A stretch of 64,000 nt of DNA from Pseudomonadota bacterium (GTDB lineage: Bacteria > Pseudomonadota > Gammaproteobacteria > Burkholderiales > Rhodocyclaceae), in the NCBI GenBank assembly GCA_018261905.1, contig JAGTRU010000002.1:62001-126000 (forward strand), read 5' to 3'. Positions 26,246 to 35,238 of this stretch are shown here, piece by piece. Each line of letters opens with the position of its first letter. Within the stretch, counting starts at the first letter, position 1. The notes beneath the pieces were generated by a model. It was not told the DNA's origin. It worked only from the letters and a program-made list of their open reading frames with translations, and searched no databases. The translations under genes were made by a program, and so were the position numbers.

Positions 26246-28264
26246 ATGGATATTGCCGCCGCATCGCCGGATCCCGACCAAACCAACAAAATGTTGCAGG
26301 CCGGACTCGACCTGCTGGATCAGGGATTGACGGTATTCGACGCCGATCTGCGCCTAATTGCCTGGAACGCCCCTTTCCTGCACCTGCTCGACTTCCCCGC
26401 CGAAATGGCCTATGTCGGCGCTCCCTTCGCCAGCTTCATCCGCTTCAATGCCGAACGCGGCGAATACGGACCGGGCGATAAGGAAAGCCAGATCGCCGAG
26501 CGGGTAGCGGCGGCCGCGAGCTTCGCCCCCCACCTCAGCGAGCGCCAACGCCCCAATGGCCGGGTTCTGTTGTTGCGTGGCGAACCCTTGCCGCACAAGG
26601 GTTTCGTCACCCTGTACAGCGACATTACCGAACAGCGCTACATCGAGAATCTGGCTGAACACCAGAACATTCAGCTCGAAGAGCGCGTCCGCCGGCGCAC
26701 CGCCCAGCTCGAAAACGCCAATGCCAACCTCACCCGGGCGAATAGCGAAAACACCCGTATCGCCGCCGCCCTGCGGCGCAGCGAGGAACGCCTGCGGCTG
26801 ATCAACGACACCATCCCGATCCTCATCGGCTATGTCGACAAGGAGGAGGTCTATCAGTACGCCAACAAGGGTTATGCCGACTGGTACGGCCATCCGGAAG
26901 GCGCCGTGACCGGCCGCGCAGTGCGCCAGATAACCGGCGAGCAGGTCTATGCCCAAGTCCGCGACCCGGTCAAAAAGGCCCTCTCCGGCCAGCGGGTCAG
27001 TTACGAATACCAGATGGAACGGCAAGGACAGACGGTTTTTGCGCACAGCACGCTGGTTCCGGAAATCAACCTGGAAGGGGAAACCCTGGGCTTTTTCGTC
27101 TTCTCGCACGACATCACCGAACAGAAACGCATGCAGGCGGCGCTCGTCCAGGCCCAGAAAATGGAAGCCATCGGCCAATTGACCGGCGGCCTGGCGCACG
27201 ACTTCAACAACCTGCTGACCGTCGTCATCGGCAACCTGGCCGCCCTGCAGGATCATCACCCGCAGGATGCCGCGCTCAACGAATTCGTCGAGCCGGCCCT
27301 GCAGTCGGCACGCCGTGGCGTGCAACTGATCAAGCGCCTGCTCACCTTCTCGCGCCAGCAACCGCTCGAACCGCAAGCCGTCGACATCGGCCGCCTGATC
27401 GCCAGCCTGTCGAAACTGGTGCGCCGCTCGCTGCCGGAGTCGATTGCCGTGTCCACCGACCTGCCCTCCGCCCTGTACGCCCTGGTCGACCCCGGGCAAC
27501 TGGAAAGCGCCCTGCTCAACTTTGCCCTGAATGCCCGCGACGCAATGCCGGCCGGCGGCAGCCTGCACATCGCCGCTCGACCGCTCGAACTGAGCACCGA
27601 CGCCGCGGCTTTCGACGTCGCGCCGGGGGCCTACGCGATGATCGAAGTGGTGGATAACGGCTGCGGCATGGATGCGGCGACGCTGGCGCGGATTTTTGAA
27701 CCCTTCTTCACCACCAAACGCTTCGGCCTGGGCAGCGGCCTCGGCCTGTCGATGGCCTACGGTTTCGCCAAGCAGTCGGGTGGCGGCGTCGTCATCCAGA
27801 GCCAACCCGGCCAGGGCACCACCGTCCTCATGGCCTTGCCGCTGACCCACCCGGAGCACGACGACGAGGCGCCACTCGACGACACGCCACTTGTTCTCGG
27901 CGGCGAACTGGTGCTGCTCGTCGAGGATGAACCGAACGTCCGCCGCGTCGTCCGCCAGCAACTGATCGATCTCGGCTACCCGGTAATCGAGGCCGAGAAC
28001 GGCGCCCAGGCCCGGGAAATGATAGAAAACATTCCCGACATCGCGATTATCGTCAGCGATATCATCATGCCCGGCGGCATCAATGGCCGACAACTGGCCG
28101 ACTGGGTCGGGCAACACCATCCGCAATTGAGCATTCTGCTGATGAGCGGCTATGCCGACGAAGTCGACCAGTCCGCCGCCGGCGACCGCCCGCTGCTCTG
28201 CAAACCCTTTGTCCGGCAGGATCTGGCCCGCGCCCTGCAGCGCATTCATCGAGGCTCCGCATGA
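26246..28264 (+). CDS. Hybrid PAS sensor histidine kinase
   Basis: This 672-residue protein has no transmembrane segment, so it senses a cytoplasmic signal. Order: PAS-like (about 15-130), a coiled coil (132-182), a second PAS (about 183-295), HisKA with the phospho-accepting His318 (GGLAHDFNNLL), HATPase (NFALNARDAM for the N box; VVDNGCGMD; GLGSGLGLSMAYGFAKQ) and a C-terminal receiver (about 554-668) with acidic VEDE, Asp605 (VSDIIMPGG) and Lys653. It overlaps the following response regulator gene by four bases (ATGA), so they form a phosphorelay pair. The divergent fatty-acid genes are a plausible but unproved target. Confidence 0.92.
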   Translation: MDIAAASPDPDQTNKMLQAGLDLLDQGLTVFDADLRLIAWNAPFLHLLDFPAEMAYVGAPFASFIRFNAERGEYGPGDKESQIAERVAAAASFAPHLSERQRPNGRVLLLRGEPLPHKGFVTLYSDITEQRYIENLAEHQNIQLEERVRRRTAQLENANANLTRANSENTRIAAALRRSEERLRLINDTIPILIGYVDKEEVYQYANKGYADWYGHPEGAVTGRAVRQITGEQVYAQVRDPVKKALSGQRVSYEYQMERQGQTVFAHSTLVPEINLEGETLGFFVFSHDITEQKRMQAALVQAQKMEAIGQLTGGLAHDFNNLLTVVIGNLAALQDHHPQDAALNEFVEPALQSARRGVQLIKRLLTFSRQQPLEPQAVDIGRLIASLSKLVRRSLPESIAVSTDLPSALYALVDPGQLESALLNFALNARDAMPAGGSLHIAARPLELSTDAAAFDVAPGAYAMIEVVDNGCGMDAATLARIFEPFFTTKRFGLGSGLGLSMAYGFAKQSGGGVVIQSQPGQGTTVLMALPLTHPEHDDEAPLDDTPLVLGGELVLLVEDEPNVRRVVRQQLIDLGYPVIEAENGAQAREMIENIPDIAIIVSDIIMPGGINGRQLADWVGQHHPQLSILLMSGYADEVDQSAAGDRPLLCKPFVRQDLARALQRIHRGSA

Positions 28265-28995
28265 AACACCCGACCGACCCCGAATCACCCAAGCTGATCG
28301 TCATCGTCGAGGACGATCCGGATGTCGCCCGGATCATCGAACAGGTGCTCAGCGACTTCGCCTTCCGCACCGTCTGGTGCCGCAGCGCCGCCGACCTGCT
28401 GCGCCGCCTGCGGACGCTAGCCCCCGACCTGTGCATCATCGATCTCGGCCTGCCCGACATGGATGGCCTCGAAGTCATGCAGCGGGTGCGCGCCCAATCG
28501 GCCTGCGGCATCGTCATCCTGACCGGCCGCGCCCACGTCAGCGATCGCGTCATGGGCCTTGAACTGGGGGCCGACGATTACATCTTGAAACCCTTCGAAC
28601 CGCGTGAACTGGTGGCCCGCGTGCGCAGTATCCTGCGGCGGCGGGAAAAGGACAAGAAAGCCACCAGCCAGCCCCACGAAATCGCCGAATTCGGCGACTG
28701 GCGCTTCAACCTCGGCAACAACACGCTGCTCGCCAGCAGCGGCGAGGAACACCTGCTCAGCACGTCGGAAGCCGAACTGCTAAAAGTTCTGGTCAGCAAT
28801 CCGAACCGTATCCTGCAGCGCGAACAACTGATGGGCAGCCGCGACCTGGCGCCGACCGACCGCAGCATCGACGTCCGCATTTCCCGCCTGCGCCGAAAAC
28901 TGGAAGCCAATCCGCAAGGCCCGGCCTTCATCAAGACGGTGTATGGCGCCGGATATTTGTTTTTGGCGACGGTTAACTGGCCGACAGAGGGTTAG
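28261..28995 (+). CDS. OmpR-family response regulator
   Basis: This 244-residue protein has a receiver domain (acidic pair Asp18/Asp19, phospho-acceptor Asp61, Lys110) and a C-terminal OmpR/PhoB winged helix (SEAELLKVLVSNPNRILQRE, SIDVRISRLRRKLE, then IKTVYGAGYLF). It is the partner of the overlapping hybrid kinase and a DNA-binding transcription factor. The targets are not visible from the sequence. Confidence 0.95.
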   Translation: MKHPTDPESPKLIVIVEDDPDVARIIEQVLSDFAFRTVWCRSAADLLRRLRTLAPDLCIIDLGLPDMDGLEVMQRVRAQSACGIVILTGRAHVSDRVMGLELGADDYILKPFEPRELVARVRSILRRREKDKKATSQPHEIAEFGDWRFNLGNNTLLASSGEEHLLSTSEAELLKVLVSNPNRILQREQLMGSRDLAPTDRSIDVRISRLRRKLEANPQGPAFIKTVYGAGYLFLATVNWPTEG

Positions 28996-29080
28996 GGAAA
29001 CGCTGATTTATTCAAGATGCCCGCACAGAAAAAAGCACAAAAAGGGAAAAGGGGCCAGGCCGGGCCCGACTCGATTTTAT

Positions 29081-29101
29081 AAAACAGGCTGAAAAACAGC
29101 C
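29081..29101 (-). terminator. Candidate intrinsic terminator of the EF-G-like gene
   Basis: On the minus strand GGCTG-TTTTT-CAGCC is followed by TGTTTTAT, 26 bp past the stop of the EF-G-like gene. The stem is short (5 bp), so the call is tentative. The rest of the 131-bp convergent gap holds nothing else. Confidence 0.45.
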
Positions 29102-29126
29102 CGCCTTGGTTCAGAAGACCCCACCC

Positions 29127-31178
29127 TTATTCGTCTTCATCATGCAACTGGAACTTGCTCGCCAGTTGCTGCTGCACGTTGGGCGGCACCGCCGAGTAGC
29201 GGGCCAATTCGATGCTGTAACTCCCCTGCCCGCCGGTCAGCGATTTTAGTCTTGACTGATAGTCATTGAGTTCGGCCAGCGGCACTTCGCCGCTGATCGC
29301 CGTCATACCGTGACCCCGCCCTTCGGTGCCGGTGATATGGCCGCGGCGGCTGGCCAGATCGCCGGTCAGGTCGCCGATGGCGGCTTCGGGAACAACGATC
29401 TCGATGCTGACGATGGGTTCCAGGACGATCGGCTTAGCGGCGCGGATGGCTTCGATGACCGCCTTGCGCCCGGCGGTGACGAAGGCCACTTCCTTGCCGT
29501 CCACGGCGTGGGTCTTGCCGTCGTATACGGTGACTTTGAGGTCGTCGACGGCGTAACCGGCGACGACGCCGCCTTCCAGCCCCTGCTGAACGCCTTTTTC
29601 GACGGCCGCCATGAAGACGCCGGGAATGACGCCGCCCTTGACCGCATCGACGAACTCGAAACCTTCACCGCGCTGTTTCGGTTCGATGCGCAGATGCACT
29701 TCACCGAACTGGCCGGCGCCGCCGCTCTGCTTTTTGTGCCGATGCATACCTTCCGCCGAGCCGGTAATGGTTTCCCGGTAGGCGATGCGGGGCGGTTTGG
29801 TGTCGACTTCCAGCTTGTACTGGGAAGCCATTTTCTCGAGCTTGGCCTTGAGATGGATTTCGCCGAGGCCACGAATCACCGTTTCGTTGCTGCTCGGATG
29901 GCGCTCGACGATAAAGGTCGGGTCCTCGATGGCCAGCTTGTTGAGAATGTCGAACAAGCGCTGTTCGTCGCCCTTCTTCCTGGTTTCCACCGCCAAACCG
30001 GCCATCGGCGTCGGGAAGGCCAGGGGCGCCAGGTGAATATGGTCTTCGTCGTGCGAATCGTGCAGCACGCTATCGAAATCGATTTCCTCGACCTTGGCGA
30101 TGGCGCCGATATCGCCCGGCAACAGTTCATCGACTTCGTTGCTCTCCTTGCCCTGCAACTGGTAGAGGTGGGTGACCCGGAACGGCCGCTTGCCGTCACC
30201 GACGAAAAGCTGGGCATCCTTCTTCACCGTCCCCTGGTGCACGCGGAAGATACCGATCTTGCCCAGGTAGGGGTCGGCCACCACTTTGAAGACGTGGGCC
30301 AGCACATGCCGGCCGGCATCCGGCACGGCCGCGAAGGGTTCGCTGCGGTCGTCCGGCTCGCCGCGGTAGAAAGGCGGGGGATTGCCTTCCCGCGGACTGG
30401 GCGCCAAGGTGGCCAGGACATGCAGCAATTCCTTGAGGCCGGCGCCGGTCTTGGCGGAAACGAAGAGGATGGGAATCAGATGCCCGGCGCGCAAGGCTTT
30501 TTCGAAAGGCGCATGCAGGGCAGCCGCCGCCGGATCGGCGCCATCCTCGAGATATTGGGCGAGCAGGTCTTCGTCTTCTTCGACGATCTGGTCGATCAAG
30601 GCACGGTGAGCCGCGGCGACGGACGCGAAATCGGCTTCGCCGGCCGCTCGTTCGAGCACTTCGACGACTTCGGCCGCGCCGTGGGCCGGCAGGTCGAGGA
30701 GCATGCACTGCTTGCCGAAACGTTCGCGGATATCGGCCACCAGGCCGGGCAGATCGAGGTTGTCGGCATCGATCTTGTTGATGACGATCATCCGGCACAA
30801 CTGACGCTCGCCGGCGTAACGCATCATGCGTTCGGTCATCAACTCGACGCCGGTTTGGGCGTTGATCACGACCAGCGCGGTATCGACCCCGGCCAGGGCG
30901 GCGATGGACGGGCCGGAGAAATCCGGATAGCCCGGGGTGTCGATCAGGTGAATATGGCGGTCTTCGTAAGCAAAATTGACAATGGCGGAATTGAGCGAGT
31001 GACCGGCCTCCTTTTCCTGGGCGTCGTAGTCGCAGACGGTACTGCCACGCTCGATACTGCCCTTGTTCAGAATGCTTCCAGTGGCCTGCAGCAGAGCCTC
31101 GGCCAGCGAGGTTTTGCCGGCGGCGCCGTGACCGACCAGCGCGATGGAACGAATAGCTTCGGTGGTGTACTTGGACAT
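29127..31178 (-). CDS. Elongation factor G-like GTPase
   Basis: This 683-residue translational GTPase has the G1 loop as GHGAAGKTS (about 17-25), then DTPGYPDFSG (G3) and NKIDADN (G4), followed by EF-G domains II-V (KKQSGGAGQFGEVHLRIEPK, GVIPGVFMAAVEKGV). It is shorter than true EF-G (about 700) and differs in the G1 and G2 regions, as in the EF-G-like (FusA2-type) paralogues, whose exact step in translation or stress is unclear. It follows a small membrane protein gene by 38 bp on the same strand. Confidence 0.9.
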   Translation of the reverse strand: MSKYTTEAIRSIALVGHGAAGKTSLAEALLQATGSILNKGSIERGSTVCDYDAQEKEAGHSLNSAIVNFAYEDRHIHLIDTPGYPDFSGPSIAALAGVDTALVVINAQTGVELMTERMMRYAGERQLCRMIVINKIDADNLDLPGLVADIRERFGKQCMLLDLPAHGAAEVVEVLERAAGEADFASVAAAHRALIDQIVEEDEDLLAQYLEDGADPAAAALHAPFEKALRAGHLIPILFVSAKTGAGLKELLHVLATLAPSPREGNPPPFYRGEPDDRSEPFAAVPDAGRHVLAHVFKVVADPYLGKIGIFRVHQGTVKKDAQLFVGDGKRPFRVTHLYQLQGKESNEVDELLPGDIGAIAKVEEIDFDSVLHDSHDEDHIHLAPLAFPTPMAGLAVETRKKGDEQRLFDILNKLAIEDPTFIVERHPSSNETVIRGLGEIHLKAKLEKMASQYKLEVDTKPPRIAYRETITGSAEGMHRHKKQSGGAGQFGEVHLRIEPKQRGEGFEFVDAVKGGVIPGVFMAAVEKGVQQGLEGGVVAGYAVDDLKVTVYDGKTHAVDGKEVAFVTAGRKAVIEAIRAAKPIVLEPIVSIEIVVPEAAIGDLTGDLASRRGHITGTEGRGHGMTAISGEVPLAELNDYQSRLKSLTGGQGSYSIELARYSAVPPNVQQQLASKFQLHDEDE

Positions 31179-31216
31179 CTTGTTCTCCCAGAGCTTATTG
31201 CGAGTTCAACGACAGA

Positions 31217-31525
31217 TCATCTGACCCCATTCGTCATATGGTCGATCAGGTAGGGTAGACCGCCATACATTACGCTGCCCGCCAGGGCAAGCAATACCAT
31301 GCCGGCGAGCAGTTGTTTGGCCGGCCGCAGGAACTCGGGGCGATGCCCCCAGGCGAAGAACAGCGGTCCGACAAAGGGCAGCACGAGGGTTGGCAGCCAG
31401 CAGCGCCATCCGAAAGCGAAGGAGGCCGGCAGGGTCATCAGGTAGCCGACGAGCGACAGGGCAAGGCCGACGGCGAGCAAGAGGGCGACCAGCAAGACGA
31501 AACCCATGAACCAGAAATCGATCAT
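31217..31525 (-). CDS. Small three-span membrane protein
   Basis: This 102-residue protein has hydrophobic spans at about 7-30, 42-58 and 70-90 with a basic loop ([12 protein letters not shown]). Its ATG overlaps the glmU stop by four bases (ATGA), so it is translationally coupled to glmU. I do not recognise it. The link to glmU may only be positional. Confidence 0.7.
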   Translation of the reverse strand: MIDFWFMGFVLLVALLLAVGLALSLVGYLMTLPASFAFGWRCWLPTLVLPFVGPLFFAWGHRPEFLRPAKQLLAGMVLLALAGSVMYGGLPYLIDHMTNGVR

Positions 31526-32880
31526 TTTTTTACCTTCTGCGGCCGTTTCCAACCCGCCAGCGTCATTTGCTTGGCCCGCGACATGGTCAGCGCATCGGGC
31601 GGCGCATCCTTGGTCAGCGTCGTTCCGGCCCCCAGGGTGGCTCCCCGGCCAACGGTCACCGGCGCCACCAGTTGGGTATCGGAACCGATGAAGACATCGT
31701 CCTCGATGATGGTCAGATGCTTGTTGGCCCCGTCGTAATTGCAGGTGATGGTGCCGGCCCCGACGTTGACCCGCTGGCCGATCTCGGCGTCGCCGATGTA
31801 GGCCAGATGGTTGGCCTTGGACTGGGCGGCGATCTTGGTATTTTTGATCTCGACGAAATTGCCGATATGCACTTCCCGGCCGAGTTCGGTCCCCGGCCGC
31901 AGGCGGGCATAGGGGCCGAGCACGCCGTCCGGACCGATCACCGCGTCCTCGAAATGGCAGAAGGCGGCAATCCGTGTGCTGGCGCCGACCTTGACGTTTT
32001 TCAACAGGCAATAGGGGCCGACTTCGACGGCATCGCCCAGTTCGACACTGCCTTCAAAAATACAACCGACATCGATCGAAACATCGCGCCCATGGCGCAA
32101 TTCGCCCCTTACATCGAGGCGGGCCGGATCGGCCAGGCGCACGCCATCGACCAATAAACGGTCGGCGATATTGCGCTGATGGACGCGCTCCAGTTCGGCC
32201 AGTTGCACTTTGCTGTTGACGCCGAGCACCTCCCACTCGCCATCCGGCTGTGCCGTGTGGATGGAGACGCCTTCGGCGACCGCCAGGGCGACGACATCGG
32301 TCAGGTAATACTCGCCCTGGGCGTTTTTGTTCGACAAGCGGCCCAGCCAATCGGCCAGCTTGGCCGAGGGAAGGGCCATGATGCCGGTATTGACCTCGGT
32401 GATCGCCTTTTCAGCCGGCGTCGCATCCTTTTCCTCGACGATGCGCAGCACCTGGCCGGCGGCATCGCGGACAATGCGCCCGTAACCGGTCGGGTTGGCG
32501 AGTTCGACGGTAAGAATGGCCAGGCCATCCTTGCCGGCCTGCAGCAGGCGTTTCAAGGTGGTGGCCCGGGTCAGCGGCACGTCGCCGTAGAGGACCAGGG
32601 TCTGGCCGTTCGGCGCCAGTTCCGGCAGCGCCTGCATCACGGCATGGCCGGTGCCCAGTTGCGGTTCCTGTTTGGCCCAGGCCAGGTCAGCGGCGGCCAG
32701 CGTCGCACGCACGGCATCGCCGCCGTGTCCGAACACCACCACCAGTTTTTCCGGCGTCAAGGTACGAGCCGTGTCGATGACGTGCTGGGCCAGGGCCTTG
32801 CCGGCAATCGGATGGAGCACCTTGGGCAAATTGGAATGCATGCGCTTGCCTTGACCGGCGGCGAGAATAACGATGTTCAT
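31522..32880 (-). CDS. glmU: Bifunctional UDP-GlcNAc pyrophosphorylase / glucosamine-1-P acetyltransferase
   Basis: This 452-residue enzyme makes UDP-N-acetylglucosamine for peptidoglycan and LPS. The N-terminal uridylyltransferase motif is LAAGQGKRM, with [13 protein letters not shown] further on. The C-terminal left-handed beta helix (hexapeptide repeats) includes [20 protein letters not shown] and [14 protein letters not shown], the acetyltransferase site. The length is typical. It lies downstream of a winged-helix membrane protein gene (42-bp gap) and overlaps the next gene. Confidence 0.97.
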   Translation of the reverse strand: MNIVILAAGQGKRMHSNLPKVLHPIAGKALAQHVIDTARTLTPEKLVVVFGHGGDAVRATLAAADLAWAKQEPQLGTGHAVMQALPELAPNGQTLVLYGDVPLTRATTLKRLLQAGKDGLAILTVELANPTGYGRIVRDAAGQVLRIVEEKDATPAEKAITEVNTGIMALPSAKLADWLGRLSNKNAQGEYYLTDVVALAVAEGVSIHTAQPDGEWEVLGVNSKVQLAELERVHQRNIADRLLVDGVRLADPARLDVRGELRHGRDVSIDVGCIFEGSVELGDAVEVGPYCLLKNVKVGASTRIAAFCHFEDAVIGPDGVLGPYARLRPGTELGREVHIGNFVEIKNTKIAAQSKANHLAYIGDAEIGQRVNVGAGTITCNYDGANKHLTIIEDDVFIGSDTQLVAPVTVGRGATLGAGTTLTKDAPPDALTMSRAKQMTLAGWKRPQKVKK

Positions 32881-32922
32881 GGTTTCGATTTCAGGTTGAT
32901 GCCGGGCCAGCGCCGGCGGGAG

Positions 32923-33657
32923 TTATGCGGTTTTCTTTTCGTCCTGCCCGCTCAGGATTTCCCCGAGCAAAGCCTTGCCCCGGGCGGAAACCCCCCAATG
33001 CAGGACATTTTTTTCATTGATGCGGGTTTCGATGACGCCCAGATTCTTCATTACCGTCAGACGCTGGCTGATGAAATCGCGGGCCAGACCGGTGCGGTCA
33101 CAGAGGGCGGCGAGATTGCCATAGACGAAACTCTCTTCGGCCAGGGCGCGAAGGATTTCGACATCGTTGTAGGACAATACTTCGCGCGGTTCCGGCTTCT
33201 GATCGGGCAACGCCACAAGCTCTTCACGATTGCTTGCCAGCATCTGCTCAGCCTGTTTTTGTTGTTTCAAATGCCCCAGTTCGCGGCGAACCTGGTCAAC
33301 CTGACCGCTCAGCCGCTGGGCCACGTTTTCCAGTAGACGACGGGCCGCCACGACGTAAATCAGGCAAAAGCCGGCGAAGGTAAAAAAGTCGACCGGTTTG
33401 GTTCGTGCGCCTTCGAGCAGAGTACTGGAAATCATGTTGAGAAAAAGCGGCACGGTGAGCGCGGCAACGACGCCCAGCAACGGATACTTGAGCCAGTCGC
33501 GGCGCCCCGAATCGCCATGCCGATCGGCCAGAAAATAGTTGGCCACGCCGCCAAGTATCCCGGCCCCGACCATGATGCTCAAAATAAGCAGCATATGACC
33601 ATCCAGCCCCCCGGCTGGCGATGTCACCTGAAAAGCGGTTTGCAGATCTGTGGACAT
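32923..33657 (-). CDS. Membrane-anchored winged-helix protein
   Basis: This 244-residue protein has three transmembrane spans (about 22-42, 55-78, 90-105; the third is FFTFAGFCLIYVVAARRLLE), then a coiled coil (about 110-145) and a C-terminal winged-helix domain (about 163-236; LCDRTGLARDFISQRLTVMK). The membrane part recalls the three-span regions found with prokaryotic YEATS-like proteins; that resemblance is from memory and uncertain. The ATG at 33657 follows GGGGGAG closely. A DNA-binding domain tied to the membrane suggests a one-component regulator or a nucleoid-membrane tether. It is separated from gltD by a strong terminator. Confidence 0.75.
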   Translation of the reverse strand: MSTDLQTAFQVTSPAGGLDGHMLLILSIMVGAGILGGVANYFLADRHGDSGRRDWLKYPLLGVVAALTVPLFLNMISSTLLEGARTKPVDFFTFAGFCLIYVVAARRLLENVAQRLSGQVDQVRRELGHLKQQKQAEQMLASNREELVALPDQKPEPREVLSYNDVEILRALAEESFVYGNLAALCDRTGLARDFISQRLTVMKNLGVIETRINEKNVLHWGVSARGKALLGEILSGQDEKKTA

Positions 33658-33710
33658 TCTTTCTCCCCCTGTAGTCGTACGCCATTTTCCCACGTTCAAG
33701 GATGCCGGTG

Positions 33711-33752
33711 AAAAAAACAAAGGCCCTGCTGATCATGATCGGCAGGGCCTTT
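33711..33752 (-). terminator. Intrinsic terminator of gltBD
   Basis: AAAGGCCCTGC (33719-33729) pairs with GCAGGGCCTTT (33742-33752) around an inner palindrome GATCATGATC. On the minus strand the stem is followed by GTTTTTTT. It lies 20 bp past the gltD stop. Confidence 0.92.
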
Positions 33753-33771
33753 GGGCTGTTTCAGGAAACGC

Positions 33772-35238
33772 TTAGCGCGGCAGCGTCGTCGCCCCCATCA
33801 GGAAGGCGTCGACTTCGCGTGCCGCCTGACGACCCTCGCGGATCGCCCAAACCACCAGCGACTGGCCACGACGGACGTCGCCGGCAGCGTACACCTTGGC
33901 GACATTGGTGGCGTAGCAACCTTCGCCATCGGTGCTGGCCTTGGCGTTGCCACGGTTGTCCTTGTCCACCCCGAAGGCTTCGAGCAGACCGCCGACCGGA
34001 TTGGTGAAGCCCATCGCCAGGAAAGCGTTGTCGCATGGCAATTCAAATTCCGAACCGGCGACTTCGCTCATCTTGCCGTCTTTCCACTCGACACGAACAG
34101 CCTGCAGCGCCTTGACCTTGCCCTGACCATCGTCGATGAACTTCTTGGTGGCCACCGCGAAATCGCGGCTACAGCCTTCATCGTGCGACGACGAGGTACG
34201 CAGCTTGTACGGCCAGTACGGCCAAGTCAGCGCCTTGTTTTCCTCGGTCGGCGGCATCGGCATCAGTTCGAACTGGGTCACCGATGCGGCACCGTGACGA
34301 TTAGAGGTACCGACGCAGTCGGAACCGGTATCGCCGCCACCGATGACGATGACGTGCTTGCCCTTGACATTGATCGGGTTGGCCTTGCCCTGCTGGACAT
34401 CCTTGTTCTGCGGAATGAGGAATTCCAGCGCAGCGTAGATGCCCTTCAGTTCGCGGCCCGGCACCGGCAGGTCGCGCGGCACTTCGGAACCGGCAGCGAG
34501 GATCACCGCGTCGAAATCCTTCTGCAACTGCTCGGCGGAAACGAACGTGGTGGCGTCGTTATTGATGCCGGTCGGCAACTCCTTGCTGCCGACGATCACC
34601 TTGGTCTTGAAGGTGACGCCTTCGGCTTCCATCTGGGCGATGCGCCGATCGATCACCGACTTTTCCAGCTTGAAGTCGGGGATGCCGTAGCCGAGCAGGC
34701 CGCCGAGACGGTCGCTCTTCTCGAACACCGTCACGTCATGACCGACGCGCGCCAGTTGCTGGGCGGCAGCCAGGCCGGCCGGGCCGGAACCGACGACGGC
34801 GACTTTCTTGCCGGTCTTCGTTTTCGGCGGTTGCGGCACGACCCAACCGGATTCCCAGCCCTTGTCGATGATGAAATGCTCGATCGACTTGATGCCCACC
34901 GGTGCCGCGTTGATGCCCAGCGTACAGGCGGCTTCGCAGGGCGCCGGACAGATGCGGCCGGTGAAATCCGGGAAGTTGTTGGTCGAATGCAGAACGTCCA
35001 GGGCCTGCTTCCAGTTGCCGCGATAAACCAGGTCATTCCAGTCGGGAATGATGTTGTTCACCGGGCAGCCGTTGTTGCAGAACGGAATGCCGCAATCCAT
35101 GCAGCGCGCGCCCTGGGTCTTGGCATCCTCGTCGTTCAGGGTATGAACGAATTCCTTGTAGTGCTTCAGGCGCTGTTCAACCGGGTCGTAAGACTCGGAG
35201 AGACGCTCGAATTCCATGAAACCAGTCGGCTTGCCCAT
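33772..35238 (-). CDS. gltD: Glutamate synthase (NADPH) small subunit
   Basis: This 488-residue subunit takes electrons from NADPH through FAD to the large subunit via [4Fe-4S] clusters. Two cysteine clusters are visible near the N-terminus ([26 protein letters not shown]), then the FAD motif [14 protein letters not shown] and the NADPH motif [15 protein letters not shown]. Its ATG overlaps the gltB stop by one base (TAATG), so the subunits are translationally coupled. Length is normal. Confidence 0.97.
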   Translation of the reverse strand: MGKPTGFMEFERLSESYDPVEQRLKHYKEFVHTLNDEDAKTQGARCMDCGIPFCNNGCPVNNIIPDWNDLVYRGNWKQALDVLHSTNNFPDFTGRICPAPCEAACTLGINAAPVGIKSIEHFIIDKGWESGWVVPQPPKTKTGKKVAVVGSGPAGLAAAQQLARVGHDVTVFEKSDRLGGLLGYGIPDFKLEKSVIDRRIAQMEAEGVTFKTKVIVGSKELPTGINNDATTFVSAEQLQKDFDAVILAAGSEVPRDLPVPGRELKGIYAALEFLIPQNKDVQQGKANPINVKGKHVIVIGGGDTGSDCVGTSNRHGAASVTQFELMPMPPTEENKALTWPYWPYKLRTSSSHDEGCSRDFAVATKKFIDDGQGKVKALQAVRVEWKDGKMSEVAGSEFELPCDNAFLAMGFTNPVGGLLEAFGVDKDNRGNAKASTDGEGCYATNVAKVYAAGDVRRGQSLVVWAIREGRQAAREVDAFLMGATTLPR

